64,000 bases of DNA, taken from contig NZ_MULI01000022.1 in the NCBI RefSeq assembly GCF_002939385.1, forward strand, positions 1 to 64,000. The letters are read 5' to 3'. This DNA is from Streptomyces sp. MH60 (GTDB lineage: Bacteria; Actinomycetota; Actinomycetes; Streptomycetales; Streptomycetaceae). Shown here piece by piece: positions 16,420 to 25,446 of the stretch; position 1 is the stretch's first letter; each line of letters starts with the position of its first letter. The translations under genes and the position numbers were made by a program. The notes below the pieces were generated by a model. The model ran no database searches and was not told where the DNA came from. It saw only the letters and a list, made by a program, of their open reading frames with translations.

Positions 16420-18498
16420 TCAGACACCGACGGGTTCGCGCTCTCCCGTCGGCGCCGCTCCCTCCGGCTCCCGGGACAGCCGCCCCGGCCACCACACCCG
16501 GCGCCGCAGCGCGACGCTGGCGCTGGTGACGAGGTAGGTGCGGACGAGGAAGGTGTCGAGCAGGACGCCGACCGCGATGACGAAGCCCAGCTCGACCAGC
16601 TGCACCATCGGCATGCTGGTGAGCACGGCGAAGGTGGCCGCGAGGACCAGCCCGGCCGAGGCGATGACGCCGCCGGTGGTGCGCAGCGCGGCGAGGGCGG
16701 CCTCGGTGGGTCCGGCGCCGTTCAGGGCCTCCTCGCGCATCCGGTGCATCAGGAAGATGCCGTAGTCGACGCCGAGGGCGACCAGGAAGACGAAGGAGAG
16801 CAGGCCGAGCCCGGGGTCGGTGCCCTCGAAGCCGAAGAGGGGGCCGAAGACGAGCCCGCCGATGCCGAGGGCCGCGCCCCACACGGCGACGACGGCGGCG
16901 ACCAGGATCAGCGGCGCGACCAGCGAGCGCAGCAGCACCGTGAGGATCAGCAGGACCGAGAGCAGCACGATCGGTACGACGATGGCGGTGTCCCGGGCGT
17001 TGGTGTCCTCCAGGTCGATCTGCTGGGCGCTGGGGCCGCCGACGTAGGAGCCGTCGAGCTTGTCGCGCAGTTCCTCGATGGTGGCGGTCTCGGCGGCGGA
17101 CTGGGGCGGGGTGGAGGCCAGGACCGTCAGCTCGGTCCAGCCTCCGCCGCTGCGGCCGGCCTCGGCGTTCTCGACGCCGTCGGTGGCGCGGATCTCGGTG
17201 AGCGCGGCGTCGGCGCGGTCGGTGGGGCTGATGACGGTGATCGGCTGGGTGCCGGACCTGGGGAAGGCGTCGGCGAGCGTCTCCATCGCGGCGATCGCCT
17301 CGGGGCGGGTGGTGAAGGAGTCCTCCTGCTTCATGCCGCCGGGCAGGGCGAAGGCGCCCAGCGCGAGCGCGCCGAGCAGCACGGCGCCGCCCACCAGGAC
17401 GGTGCGGGGCCGCCGTTCGGCGGAGCTGCCCATCGCGGAGAACAGCGACCTGCGGGCCTTGGGGGTGCTGCCGTAGCGGGGCACCAGCGGCCAGAAGACG
17501 CGGCGGCCGAGCAGGACGAGGACCGCGGGGAGCAGGGTCAGCATGGCGGCCAGCGCGCACAGCACGCCGACGGTGCCGAGCGGGCCCATGCCCCGGCTGG
17601 AGTTGAGGTCGGCGGCGAGCAGGCACAGGAGCCCGGCGGCGACGGTGCCGGAGGAGGCGAGCACGGCGGGGCCGCAGCCGCGCAGGGCGGCGAGCATGGC
17701 GTCGTAGGGCCGCTCCACGCGGCGCAGTTCCTCGCGGTAGCGGGAGACCAGCAGCAGCGCGTAGTCGGTGCCGACGCCGAACACGAGGATGGTCATGATG
17801 CCGCTGGACTGGCCGGAGACGGCGGTGCCGAACGTCTGGTTGAGGCCGTAGGCGACGCCCATGGAGAGGTAGTCGGCCAGTCCGGCGACGGCGAGCGGGA
17901 CGAGCCACAGGAAGGGGCTGCGGTAGATGAGGATCAGGAGGAGTGCGACCACCGCGGCGGTGGTGTAGAGCAGCGGGCCGTCGAGGGAGTTGTAGACCTC
18001 GGAGGCGTCGGTGGCGAGCGCGCCCTCGCCGCCGACCTCGACGCTGAGCCCGTCTCCGCCCTCCGCGACGTCCCGCACCTCGTTGACGAGTGCGTCGCGG
18101 GCCTTCTCGTCCGTGCCGGGCTCGTTGGAGGCCACCGGGTACATGAGGGTGGTGCCGTCCTTGGACGGGATGCCCGTCGGGCGCCCGGTGAGTTCGTGCG
18201 CGTCGGTGATCTCGGCGACCTGCTCGGCGGCGGTCTCGCGGTCGGCGGCGGTCAGCCCGGCGTCGCGGTGGTAGACGAGGACCATCTCGGTGGCCTCGCC
18301 GCCCGGCAGCCGCTCCTGGATCTTGGCGACCTGCGTCGAGTCGGCGCTCGCCGGCAGGTAGTCGACGGCGCGGTCGCGCTGCACGTCCCCGAGTTTCGCC
18401 GCGAACGGCGAGGCGATCGCCAGCACGGCGATCCACAGTCCGAGCACCAGCCAGGGCACGGCCCGCCGCCGCCCCGCGCCTGTCGTAGTGGCCCCCAT
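16420..18498 (-). CDS. MmpL/RND-family membrane transporter
   Basis: 692 aa. Twelve TM segments in the MMPL layout: TM1 (PWLVLGLWIAVLAIASPFA), a large extracytoplasmic loop, five TMs with the proton-relay motif GVGTDYALLLVSRYREEL, a second loop, and TMs with ALGVDYGIFLMHRMREE. Such proteins export lipids or lipophilic compounds. It is first in an operon with a two-component system, and a GTCTGG/CCAGAC repeat upstream may be a control site. Substrate unknown. Confidence 0.92.
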   Translation of the reverse strand: MGATTTGAGRRRAVPWLVLGLWIAVLAIASPFAAKLGDVQRDRAVDYLPASADSTQVAKIQERLPGGEATEMVLVYHRDAGLTAADRETAAEQVAEITDAHELTGRPTGIPSKDGTTLMYPVASNEPGTDEKARDALVNEVRDVAEGGDGLSVEVGGEGALATDASEVYNSLDGPLLYTTAAVVALLLILIYRSPFLWLVPLAVAGLADYLSMGVAYGLNQTFGTAVSGQSSGIMTILVFGVGTDYALLLVSRYREELRRVERPYDAMLAALRGCGPAVLASSGTVAAGLLCLLAADLNSSRGMGPLGTVGVLCALAAMLTLLPAVLVLLGRRVFWPLVPRYGSTPKARRSLFSAMGSSAERRPRTVLVGGAVLLGALALGAFALPGGMKQEDSFTTRPEAIAAMETLADAFPRSGTQPITVISPTDRADAALTEIRATDGVENAEAGRSGGGWTELTVLASTPPQSAAETATIEELRDKLDGSYVGGPSAQQIDLEDTNARDTAIVVPIVLLSVLLILTVLLRSLVAPLILVAAVVAVWGAALGIGGLVFGPLFGFEGTDPGLGLLSFVFLVALGVDYGIFLMHRMREEALNGAGPTEAALAALRTTGGVIASAGLVLAATFAVLTSMPMVQLVELGFVIAVGVLLDTFLVRTYLVTSASVALRRRVWWPGRLSREPEGAAPTGEREPVGV

Positions 18499-18522
18499 CT
18501 GACGGGCCTCCCTCCGGTGGAT

Positions 18523-18542
18523 GTCTGGGTGGGTCTCCAGAC
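18523..18542. promoter_or_regulatory. candidate operator upstream of mmpL operon
   Basis: GTCTGG (18523-18528) and CCAGAC (18537-18542) are inverted 6-bp arms 25 bases before the mmpL start. This could be the response regulator's target. Short arms in GC-rich DNA, so weak evidence. Confidence 0.35.
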
Positions 18543-18613
18543 TTCCGCCGGCGGGGCGGCGACGCGTCGGGCGTGAGGGCGAGCCTCGGGCTACTGCCCG
18601 GGGAGACGCGGGG

Positions 18614-18642
18614 CCGCCGCTACTCCCCGGGGAGTACGGCGG
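18614..18642. terminator. strong stem-loop terminating the six-gene unknown operon
   Basis: TACTCCCC and GGGGAGTA (18621-18636) form a palindromic stem, extended by CCGCCG (18614-18619) with CGGCGG (18637-18642) and one bulged base. It lies 3 bases after the stop of the membrane-protein gene at 18646. Confidence 0.8.
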
Positions 18643-18645
18643 TGG

Positions 18646-19761
18646 TCAGCCCCGGTCGACCATCCAGTTGCCGTCCTCCTCGTCGTCGACGCGCACCTCC
18701 AGTTCGCGCAGACCCATGCCCGCGTCCCAGAGTTCCCTGAAGCGCTTGAGCCGGTCCCGTACGTAGTCCTGGCGCGCGGTGAGCCGGGTGCGGACGTTGA
18801 CGTCGCGCAGGTCCTGCTCGATCTCGAACGACACCTCCTCGTCGTAGAGGATGAAGTCGTTGGTGGTGCCGCGCTGGAGGTGCGGGGGCAGTTCGGGCAG
18901 GACCGCCACGCGGACGTCGATGCGGCGCAGCTCCTGCTCCTCGCACAGCCGCAGCAGCCGGTCGTCGAGTTCGCGGGCGCTCTCCAGCAGGAACAGGCGG
19001 CGTACCGCGACGCCCTGTTCGTCGATGGCCGCCTGCTGGGCGTCGAGGTAGCGCCCGGCGGGCTCGCTGGTCCAGAACTCCCGGTCGACGGAGGTGCTGG
19101 TGGCGAGGATGGACTGCTCGGCGGCCTTGGTGAGGGTGAGCATCCAGTCGTGGTTCTCGCCGGGGCACTCGGCGCTCAGGTTGGTGAGGTCCGCCATGTG
19201 GCCGACCACCCGGGACATCTCCAGGTGGACGAAGGTGTGCAGGATGGAGGGGCTGGGCAGCAGGACGTCGGCGAAGCCCTTGGCCAGGTCGGGCACGCTG
19301 TCGATGCGGACCGGGTCCAGCGGGCGCGCGGCCTCGGCGGACCGGTGGTCGACCTGGGTGACGTGCGTCTCGACCAGCTGCTTGACGTCCTCGGTGTGCC
19401 GGGTCAGACCCGACTTCAGCTCGGTGTCGTACCGGCTGAGACCGTCGCGTACGGCGGCGGTGTTCTCGGCCAGGGCGTCCTCCACCCGCCGGGTGTGCTC
19501 CTCCAGCCGGCCCGGTGCCGGGCGCGGGGCCAGGCCGAGGACGTACTGGACGGCGAGCGCGGCGGCGGCGCAGAGCACGGCGGCCACGAACTGCCGCAGG
19601 GTGCCGTTGTCCGGATCGAGGATGGCCGCGACGCTCCAGAACAGGCCGCCGACGACCAGGGCGACCAGCAGCATGCGGGCCCAGGGGGACTCCCCCCTCG
19701 GGTCGATCGGGTTGGTCGTGCGGGGCGTGTCGTCGGGTCGGGGTGACGGTGCCGTGCTCAT
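18646..19761 (-). CDS. two-TM membrane protein of unknown function, last gene of the SCO2520-2525-like operon
   Basis: 371 aa from ATG 19761 (GGGGGGAGAG site upstream). Two TM helices near residues 29-73 (ARMLLVALVVGGLFWSVAA and LRQFVAAVLCAAAALAVQYV), then a probable coiled coil (about 75-130, RLEEHTRRVEDALAENTAAVRDGL). A cytoplasmic domain of about 220 residues follows (ILATSTSVDREFWTSE, RLCEEQELRRIDVRVAVLPELP, DFILYDEEVSFEIEQD). The last part resembles phospholipase D-like sensor modules only loosely, with no HKD motif. It follows the previous gene by 97 bases and ends in a strong terminator. Confidence 0.8.
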   Translation of the reverse strand: MSTAPSPRPDDTPRTTNPIDPRGESPWARMLLVALVVGGLFWSVAAILDPDNGTLRQFVAAVLCAAAALAVQYVLGLAPRPAPGRLEEHTRRVEDALAENTAAVRDGLSRYDTELKSGLTRHTEDVKQLVETHVTQVDHRSAEAARPLDPVRIDSVPDLAKGFADVLLPSPSILHTFVHLEMSRVVGHMADLTNLSAECPGENHDWMLTLTKAAEQSILATSTSVDREFWTSEPAGRYLDAQQAAIDEQGVAVRRLFLLESARELDDRLLRLCEEQELRRIDVRVAVLPELPPHLQRGTTNDFILYDEEVSFEIEQDLRDVNVRTRLTARQDYVRDRLKRFRELWDAGMGLRELEVRVDDEEDGNWMVDRG

Positions 19762-19858
19762 CTCGCTCTCTCCCCCCGTTGGGATACGCGTCGGATCGTG
19801 CGGGGATGTGCGTGCGGTGACGGGCGTGCGGTCTGCGCGTGCCGGACGGCGGGCTCGG

Positions 19859-20839
19859 TCAGGGCGCCGGTTCCACCTCCCGGTGGGCTGCGGGAATGGC
19901 GTGCAGGGTGAGCTGGTCGCGGATGCGCTGCACCAGGGCCTGCCACTGCCGGGTGAAGCCGGGGCGTTCCTCCAACGGGTCCCACAGCGCAGCCAGTTCG
20001 CGGCCGACCCGGGCGCCGGGCATCCACAGGTGGAGCAGGTGGTCGACGGCCGGGCGCAGCGTCCGCACCACCGCACCGGCGTCGTGGGCGGCACCGGCGC
20101 CGAGGCGGAGGCCGTCGAGCATGCGGACGACGGTGGTGAGCAGCCAGTCGTGCAGGGCCAGGTCGTCGCAGAGCGCGGCCAGGTCGGCGCCGGTGGTGCC
20201 CTCGGGCACGCGCAGGCGCACGGTGCGCAGCTCGTCCTCGGCGAGGGTGAACCGTTCCAGCGAGGGACCTTCGCCCGGTGCCGCGGGCAGGGCCGCCCAG
20301 CGCAGCCGGGTGGGGCGGGAGCGGAAGGGCGGGCGCTGGTCGAGCAGGGGGTGCCGCAGCACCCGGGTGAGCAGGCCGTCGGCGATGAGTCCGACGTCGA
20401 GGTCGCCGTGGCGCGGGCCGCCGAGGACGCCCTGCGCGACCGCCTCGTGCGGCAGCCTGCCGAGCGGCTCGACCACCCCGGGCCGCACCAGGTACTCGCC
20501 CCAGGGCCGCCGCTGGTCGGGGCCGGTGCCGGGCAGGCGGCAGTGCGCGGAGGTCTGCAGGACGCGGCCCTCGGTGAGCGCGGCGTGCGCGGTGACGGTG
20601 CCGACGGCGCGGACGCGGGCACCGTTGGCGCTGGGCAGGGGGCAGTCGACGCCGGTGAGGGTCTCGGGGGAACGCGCGTAGAGGCCGGGGCGCTCGGAGA
20701 GCAGGACGCGTTCGTCGGCGCGCAGGCCGAGGAGCTGGGCGGCGGAACGGATGTCGAGGGCCTGCCGGGCGGGCAGCAGACAGGTGCGGATCTCGCCGCA
20801 GGCGAGGACGGCGGGCGGGGTGCTCTGCCGCGGCGCCAT
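19859..20839 (-). CDS. SCO2521-family protein, unknown function
   Basis: 326 aa from ATG 20839, one base after the stop of the preceding gene, so tightly co-translated. No catalytic motif or TM helix. The N-terminal half has regular strands (VLACGEIRTCLLPARQALDI, then GARVRAVGTVTAHAALTEGRVL). The C-terminal half is helical (ALCDDLALHDWLLTTVVRMLDGL, LWDPLEERPGFTRQWQALVQRIRDQL). From memory, NCBI uses the name 'SCO2521 family protein' for this neighbourhood. That name carries no function. Confidence 0.8.
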   Translation of the reverse strand: MAPRQSTPPAVLACGEIRTCLLPARQALDIRSAAQLLGLRADERVLLSERPGLYARSPETLTGVDCPLPSANGARVRAVGTVTAHAALTEGRVLQTSAHCRLPGTGPDQRRPWGEYLVRPGVVEPLGRLPHEAVAQGVLGGPRHGDLDVGLIADGLLTRVLRHPLLDQRPPFRSRPTRLRWAALPAAPGEGPSLERFTLAEDELRTVRLRVPEGTTGADLAALCDDLALHDWLLTTVVRMLDGLRLGAGAAHDAGAVVRTLRPAVDHLLHLWMPGARVGRELAALWDPLEERPGFTRQWQALVQRIRDQLTLHAIPAAHREVEPAP

Positions 20840-20840
20840 G

Positions 20841-21806
20841 TCAGGGCCCCGAGTAGTACACGTAGGAGATGCGGTCGGCGACCGAGTCGGGGACGGGCAT
20901 GCGTTCCTTCCCGGAGCGGTCGGCGACCTGTGCCAGTGCACCCGGGTCGACCTCGATCTGGTCGAGGATCACCCGGACGGCGTGCTCGACGGGGAGGAAC
21001 CGGGTGGGCAGGACGGAGCAGGTGCGGTAGGCGGCGAAGGGGTCCGCGCGCTCGTTGAGCTTCAGCAGGGTGGGCAGCTCGTCCCACTTGTCGGGGAAGC
21101 CGGTGGCGGTGTGCGGCTGGGGGGCGAGGACGGCCTCGCCCTCGTTGCGCAGGAGTCCGAGGCGGGCGAGCTGCCACACGGCGGCGAGGAAGGGGCAGGA
21201 CCACAGGCGCTGCCCGTCGGCGTCGTCGCTCCACAGCTCGACGTCGAGGAAGACGGAGTGCCGGCGGGCCGCGGTCTCGTGCGGGGGCTGCCAGGTCACG
21301 GCACGCTTCATGGCCTGCGGGGCGCGGGCGACGGGGCTGCGTTCGCCGTTGGCGAGCCAGCCGGTCTGCGCGGCGGGCGGGCGCAGGCCGTAGCTGCCGG
21401 GCGGCGGCGACTCGACGATGCGGGCGGCGACCGCCTCGGCGACGGGCACCTTGCCGGTGACGGCGCAGCCGGACTCGCGGGCCAGGTAGTCGACGCTCAG
21501 CCCGGCCCGCTCGGCCTCCGCGAGGAGCATGGGGACGACCTCGCCGGGGGTGGAGAAGCGGGTGAAGTAGTCGTCGATGAGGAAGCAGGTGCTGATCCGG
21601 GCCCGTTTGCCGCCGGCCCGGGCGGTGGCGGCGGCGCGGGCCGCCTCCACCCAGGGCCGTACTTCGGCGAAGTGCGCGCGCAGCCGTTCGGGTCCGGCCT
21701 CGAAGTCCTCCATGTAGAGGTGGCCCAGCTCCACGGAGAGGTGGGCCAGCGGCACGGACTGGGTGCGCGGCTCGGCGGCGGTCTCGCGGAACACGGGCTC
21801 CGTCAC
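20841..21806 (-). CDS. SCO2522-family protein, unknown function
   Basis: 321 aa from GTG 21806 (VTEPVFRETAAEPRTQSV), which overlaps the previous stop as GTGA. The open frame upstream of it is antisense-like arginine-rich sequence. Recognisable features are an N-terminal acidic helix (LYMEDFEAGPERLRAHFAEVRPWVEAARA), a hydrophobic strand with acidic residues (RISTCFLIDDYFTRFSTP) and a C-terminal segment that could bind partners (VILDQIEVDPGALAQVADRSG). The LIDDYF motif is the best candidate active or binding site. Soluble, no signal peptide. Function unknown. Confidence 0.82.
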   Translation of the reverse strand: MTEPVFRETAAEPRTQSVPLAHLSVELGHLYMEDFEAGPERLRAHFAEVRPWVEAARAAATARAGGKRARISTCFLIDDYFTRFSTPGEVVPMLLAEAERAGLSVDYLARESGCAVTGKVPVAEAVAARIVESPPPGSYGLRPPAAQTGWLANGERSPVARAPQAMKRAVTWQPPHETAARRHSVFLDVELWSDDADGQRLWSCPFLAAVWQLARLGLLRNEGEAVLAPQPHTATGFPDKWDELPTLLKLNERADPFAAYRTCSVLPTRFLPVEHAVRVILDQIEVDPGALAQVADRSGKERMPVPDSVADRISYVYYSGP

Positions 21807-22726
21807 AGCCGCCCCCAGTGGGTGTCGTCCGTCAGGCGCCGGGCGATCTCCTCCAGCGCCTCCAGGGTCTCCTTGTTCGCTATCTGGGTGGAGAGGACGT
21901 CCTCCTCGGTGATCAGCTGCTCCTGCCACTGGAGGATGGGTTCCAGCGGCACGATGCCGAGGACGACGCTGTCGCCGATGCGCTGTTCGGCGGCGAGCCG
22001 GCGCAGTGCCTCGTCGCACGCCTGCATCCAGGTGGCCTGGGCGGTCGAGCCCTGGGACCACAGCGGCGACTCGGGGTCGGGCACGGCGGCCCGCACGAAG
22101 CGGATCGCGGCGCGCAGGGTGTCCTCGTCGTGGCCGCGTTCGACGCCGCCGCCGATGATGCCGTGCTCGGCGTGGACCAGTCCGGAGGCGGCGATCACGT
22201 GCTGGCGGGTCCAGCGGTGGAAGACCAGCCAGCGGAAGGGGACGTTGCGCATCCGGGGGTGGGCGGTGGCGTCGAGGACCATGTCGACGGCGTAGCTGCG
22301 GCCGGCGCTGAGGTCGACGAAGGTGACGTCGAACTCGCCGTTGAGCTTGAGCAGCAGGTCGACGCAGCGCTCCAGGGCCTCCTCGCCGGTGGCGAACTCG
22401 CCGCCGCCCGCGTCGCCGGGGAACAGCACCAGGCGGCCGGACTGGTTGGGCCGGGCGCGCAGCAGGGGGTGCTCGGTCTCCCGCCAGACGTCGATGCGGA
22501 CCGGTTCCGCGGTGTCGCCCTCCAGGTAGGAGTGCAGGCCGCGCTCCTCGGTGCCGCGCATGGCGCTGGGCACGTCGAAGACGGCGGCGGCGGTGGGCGA
22601 GCCGAAGTCGAAGTCGACGTAGGCCACGTGGTCACCGGTGAGGGCGCGCTGGTAGGCCAGGTTGGCGCTGGTCACCGAGCGTCCCGTGCCTCCCTTGTCG
22701 GAGGCGGCGAAGACCAGCACGCTCAC
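21803..22726 (-). CDS. MinD/ParA-like protein with variant P-loop (SCO2523 family)
   Basis: 307 aa. The N-terminus (VLVFAASDKGGTGRSVTSANLAY) is a deviant Walker A in which the signature Lys11 is kept but the P-loop Lys is Arg16 (GGTGR-S instead of GGxGK-S/T). Switch I-like YVDFDFGSPTAA and Walker B-like VTFVDLSAG follow, as in ParA/MinD. The change at Arg16 predicts weak or absent ATP hydrolysis; nucleotide sensing or binding may remain. GTG 22726 overlaps the upstream stop as GTGA. A better-spaced ribosome site (AGGAGG) favours GTG at codon 3 (22720). Soluble; ParA relatives act on membranes or DNA. Confidence 0.88.
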   Translation of the reverse strand: MSVLVFAASDKGGTGRSVTSANLAYQRALTGDHVAYVDFDFGSPTAAAVFDVPSAMRGTEERGLHSYLEGDTAEPVRIDVWRETEHPLLRARPNQSGRLVLFPGDAGGGEFATGEEALERCVDLLLKLNGEFDVTFVDLSAGRSYAVDMVLDATAHPRMRNVPFRWLVFHRWTRQHVIAASGLVHAEHGIIGGGVERGHDEDTLRAAIRFVRAAVPDPESPLWSQGSTAQATWMQACDEALRRLAAEQRIGDSVVLGIVPLEPILQWQEQLITEEDVLSTQIANKETLEALEEIARRLTDDTHWGRL

Positions 22727-24567
22727 ACCTCCTGGGCGGCGGCGCCCCTGGCCTGGGCCAGGGTGTCGAGTTCCTGGAGCACGGGCAGGGCCAGCGCGAA
22801 GGCGGTCGCGGGCCGTTCGTCGACCAGGCTGCGGGCGTGGTCGAGGCGGCTCTCGATGCTCCGCATGGCCCTGGCTCTGGCTCCGTCGGCGGCGGCGGAC
22901 GCCTCCAGTTGCTCCCGGCCGAACAGGTGGGTGGCCTCACTGAGCAGTTCCCGGGCCAGTTCGGCGAGTTCGGGGCTGCGGATGGGCTCCTGCTCGTACA
23001 GGATGCGGGCGGCGACGAGGCATTCGGTGACGCGCTCGGTGATGCTCCAGGACATGCGCAGTCCGGCGTCCTGGGCGTCGGGGTAGACGGCCTGGATGTT
23101 GTCCCAGAGGCCGGCGCCCTCGTCCTCGTCGATGCGCCGCTTCCACAGGTGCTCGAAGGACTGCTCGGCGAGGCGGAGCAGGCGGTCCTGGGCGCCGATG
23201 TTCCGGGAGAGTTCGGCGAGCTGGATGATCCGCTTGAGGAGCTGGGCGGAGAAGTCGGTCATCCGCCACAGCAGCTGGCCGCCGGCGCGCTCGGACCCGG
23301 CGAGCGGCATGGTGACGCCGGGGGTGTGCAGCCGGAGGGTCGGGTCCCTCTTGGTCATGCGGCTGGTGACCCGGCCCCGGTCGGCGAGGCGCTCCATGAT
23401 GGCGACGGTGCGGGTGAGGTCGTCGTCGGTCGCCTTCCGTCGTACCAGGTCGTGGACGAGGATGGCCGCGACGGTCAGGGAGAAGTACTCGGACTCCAGA
23501 CGCAGTCCGGTGGTCTGCCAGGGCAGGTCCTCCAGGGGCCAGCGCTCGCCGCCGAAGCGGGCGATCGCCGACCAGTACTGCTGGCTCAGCTCCCAGCGCA
23601 GGCGCAGCATCTCGGCGAGTTTCTGCTGGTCCTCGTCGAGCAGGCCGAGGGTGAGGGTGCGGTCGGAGAACAGGTCCTGGATGCCGTCGAGGGCGACGAC
23701 GGTGAAGTACACGTAGGGCAGCCGGTCGGCGATGCCGTCGGGCTGGCCGGGGACGTCGACGGTCAGGTCGGTGATCTTCGGGGCGTCCTTGACGATGCCC
23801 CAGGCCCAGCCGCACTCGAAGAGCTGGCTCTCGTCGCGGATGCCCTCGTCGACCTGGATGCCTCTCGACAGGCTCTCGATGATGGTGGCGCGCAGCGGGC
23901 GTAAGCGGCGGGAGAACTGCTGGAGGACGATCCGGTCGGACTGTCCGCCCTGGCCGATGACCTGGATCAGCCGCTTGCCCTGTTCCGACTCGGAGTCGAA
24001 GACGTTCACGGAGAAGGACCGCAGCAGGCTGACCATCGCGGAGGTCAGCCGGGCGTTGGTGGCCTCCCGCAGCTCGGCGATCGCCTTCAGGACCTCGGGC
24101 CGGGTGGTGGTGCCCTCGTAGACCTTGAGGAAGCCGAGGGTGGCCAGGCAGAGCGTGACGGACATGGAGTAGGAGTCGACCACGCCCAGCTGGCGCTGTT
24201 CGTGGCTGACCGTGCCGTCGGGCTCGGAGGGGCGGAAGTAGTGGCCGCCGGAGAAGGTGGGGCTGTCGTCCGTGCCGGTGTGGGTGCGCATGAACTGGGT
24301 CAGCGCGGCGATCAGGTTGGGCGGGATCTCCAGCCTGCTGCCGACCCGTTCGAGGGCGCGCAGGACGTCACGTTCGGTGGTGTCCGGCTGGTCGAGCCGG
24401 AAGGCGGGGACCTCGGTGGCCGGATACAGCAGGCACAGCAGGCGTTCGGCGTCCGCGACGCTGCTCAGTCCGTCGGTGTCCCCCCGGACGAGCTTGCCGT
24501 CGTCGAACGAATGACGGGCCATGGCCTGCCAGATGTCCAGCAGGTGCTGGCGTGGCTTGATCTGCAT
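22723..24567 (-). CDS. SCO2524-family large helical protein, unknown function
   Basis: 614 aa from ATG 24567 (MQIKPRQHLLDIWQAMARHSF). The open frame extends upstream but only as shadow sequence. Almost entirely alpha-helical, with no TM, P-loop or protease motif. Notable segments: an N-terminal helical block, the central LPYVYFTVVALDGIQDLFSD and LRWELSQQYWSAIARFGGERW, and C-terminal helices (RAMRSIESRLDHARSLVDERP). Looks like a scaffold or repeat-helix sensor. Ends 4 bases into the variant P-loop gene (GTGA), implying an equimolar complex. Function unknown. Confidence 0.82.
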   Translation of the reverse strand: MQIKPRQHLLDIWQAMARHSFDDGKLVRGDTDGLSSVADAERLLCLLYPATEVPAFRLDQPDTTERDVLRALERVGSRLEIPPNLIAALTQFMRTHTGTDDSPTFSGGHYFRPSEPDGTVSHEQRQLGVVDSYSMSVTLCLATLGFLKVYEGTTTRPEVLKAIAELREATNARLTSAMVSLLRSFSVNVFDSESEQGKRLIQVIGQGGQSDRIVLQQFSRRLRPLRATIIESLSRGIQVDEGIRDESQLFECGWAWGIVKDAPKITDLTVDVPGQPDGIADRLPYVYFTVVALDGIQDLFSDRTLTLGLLDEDQQKLAEMLRLRWELSQQYWSAIARFGGERWPLEDLPWQTTGLRLESEYFSLTVAAILVHDLVRRKATDDDLTRTVAIMERLADRGRVTSRMTKRDPTLRLHTPGVTMPLAGSERAGGQLLWRMTDFSAQLLKRIIQLAELSRNIGAQDRLLRLAEQSFEHLWKRRIDEDEGAGLWDNIQAVYPDAQDAGLRMSWSITERVTECLVAARILYEQEPIRSPELAELARELLSEATHLFGREQLEASAAADGARARAMRSIESRLDHARSLVDERPATAFALALPVLQELDTLAQARGAAAQEV

Positions 24568-24610
24568 CCCCGCACCCCTCGTACAGACCTCGTTGCCCTG
24601 TGTTCGGCAT

Positions 24611-24655
24611 GTCCCCGTTGCGATGGTCCCCGTTGAGCATGTCCCCGTTCCTACG
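24611..24655. repeat. three 15-bp direct repeats between two genes of the unknown operon
   Basis: GTCCCCGTTGCGATG, GTCCCCGTTGAGCAT and GTCCCCGTTCCTACG lie head to tail with an exact 15-base period. They sit in the 83-base gap between the methyltransferase stop (24651) and the 614-aa gene start (24567). On the transcript this reads AACGGGGACATG three times with variation, i.e. repeated ribosome-site-like purine runs, each near an ATG. Confidence 0.85.
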
Positions 24656-25403
24656 GGGCGGCAATCGCCGAATTGCGCCGTCCCAGGGCGAGGAGCATTC
24701 CCTCGTGCCCCGGCCGCACCGAGTGGTGCAGATCGTGGATCTCCAGCTCCGCGGTGAACGGCTCCAGGCTCAGTCGGACCGTTTCCTCGTTCACCCGGTA
24801 GGCCGGGTAGTCGTGTGCGCCGACGCGGTAGCCGACGGACTCCTTCATGAAGGCGGCGGCGAACGGCGCTCCCTCGCCGAGCGCGTTCATGAAGCAGCGC
24901 ACGCCCCGGTGGAACTCCTCGGGCGCCTCGGACATGGAGTCGGCGACGAAGAACATGGTCCCCAGCGTCCAGCGCCGGTCCCCGCCCTCCAGGTCGAACA
25001 GGTTGCCGCGCTCCACGCCGACGATCTCGCTGACCCGCGGTCTCGGCTCCACGGCGGCGTAGGCGGAAACCTCGCGCAGCACGTCCCAGAAGGGGTCCCA
25101 GGCGATGTCGTACCCGGCCGGGGCGACCTGCTTCTCCAGGTATTCGACGTTCGGGTGGGCGTACTCCAGCAGGAGCAGCTCCTCGCACCAGGGCAGCATG
25201 GACAGGGCGGGGTACAGGTTCGCCCCGGCGCCGACGTCGATGCCGCGCGCGGAGCGCGCGGGGGCTCCCTCGAAGCAGCGGGTGAAGTAGTCACGCATCA
25301 ACCGGACGATCAGCAGGTCCACTTCGAGGGGTGTCCGGTAGTTGTTGTCGACGTACACCTCTGGATCGAACTTCGACCAAGGCGCGTCGGCGTTGCGATC
25401 CAT
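24651..25403 (-). CDS. SAM-dependent methyltransferase, NNMT/PNMT/TEMT-like (SCO2525 family)
   Basis: 250 aa from ATG 25403 (MDRNADAPWSKFDPEVYVDNNY), which has AGGGTGA 5 bases upstream; an ATG 7 codons earlier is less likely. Motif I is GIDVGAGANLYPALSML, followed by LLLLEYAHPNVEYLE (motif II acidic residue) and later LFDLEGGDRRWTLGTMFFVADSM. The SKFDPEVYVDNNYRT N-terminus and the overall layout match the N-methyltransferase family related to nicotinamide/amine N-methyltransferases. The substrate is unknown. It is the first gene of the six-gene operon, so its product probably modifies a partner or second messenger of the system. Confidence 0.87.
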   Translation of the reverse strand: MDRNADAPWSKFDPEVYVDNNYRTPLEVDLLIVRLMRDYFTRCFEGAPARSARGIDVGAGANLYPALSMLPWCEELLLLEYAHPNVEYLEKQVAPAGYDIAWDPFWDVLREVSAYAAVEPRPRVSEIVGVERGNLFDLEGGDRRWTLGTMFFVADSMSEAPEEFHRGVRCFMNALGEGAPFAAAFMKESVGYRVGAHDYPAYRVNEETVRLSLEPFTAELEIHDLHHSVRPGHEGMLLALGRRNSAIAAP

Positions 25404-25446
25404 AGTCACCCTGCCACGTTCCATTCGATTTTGGACAAACCCCCAC

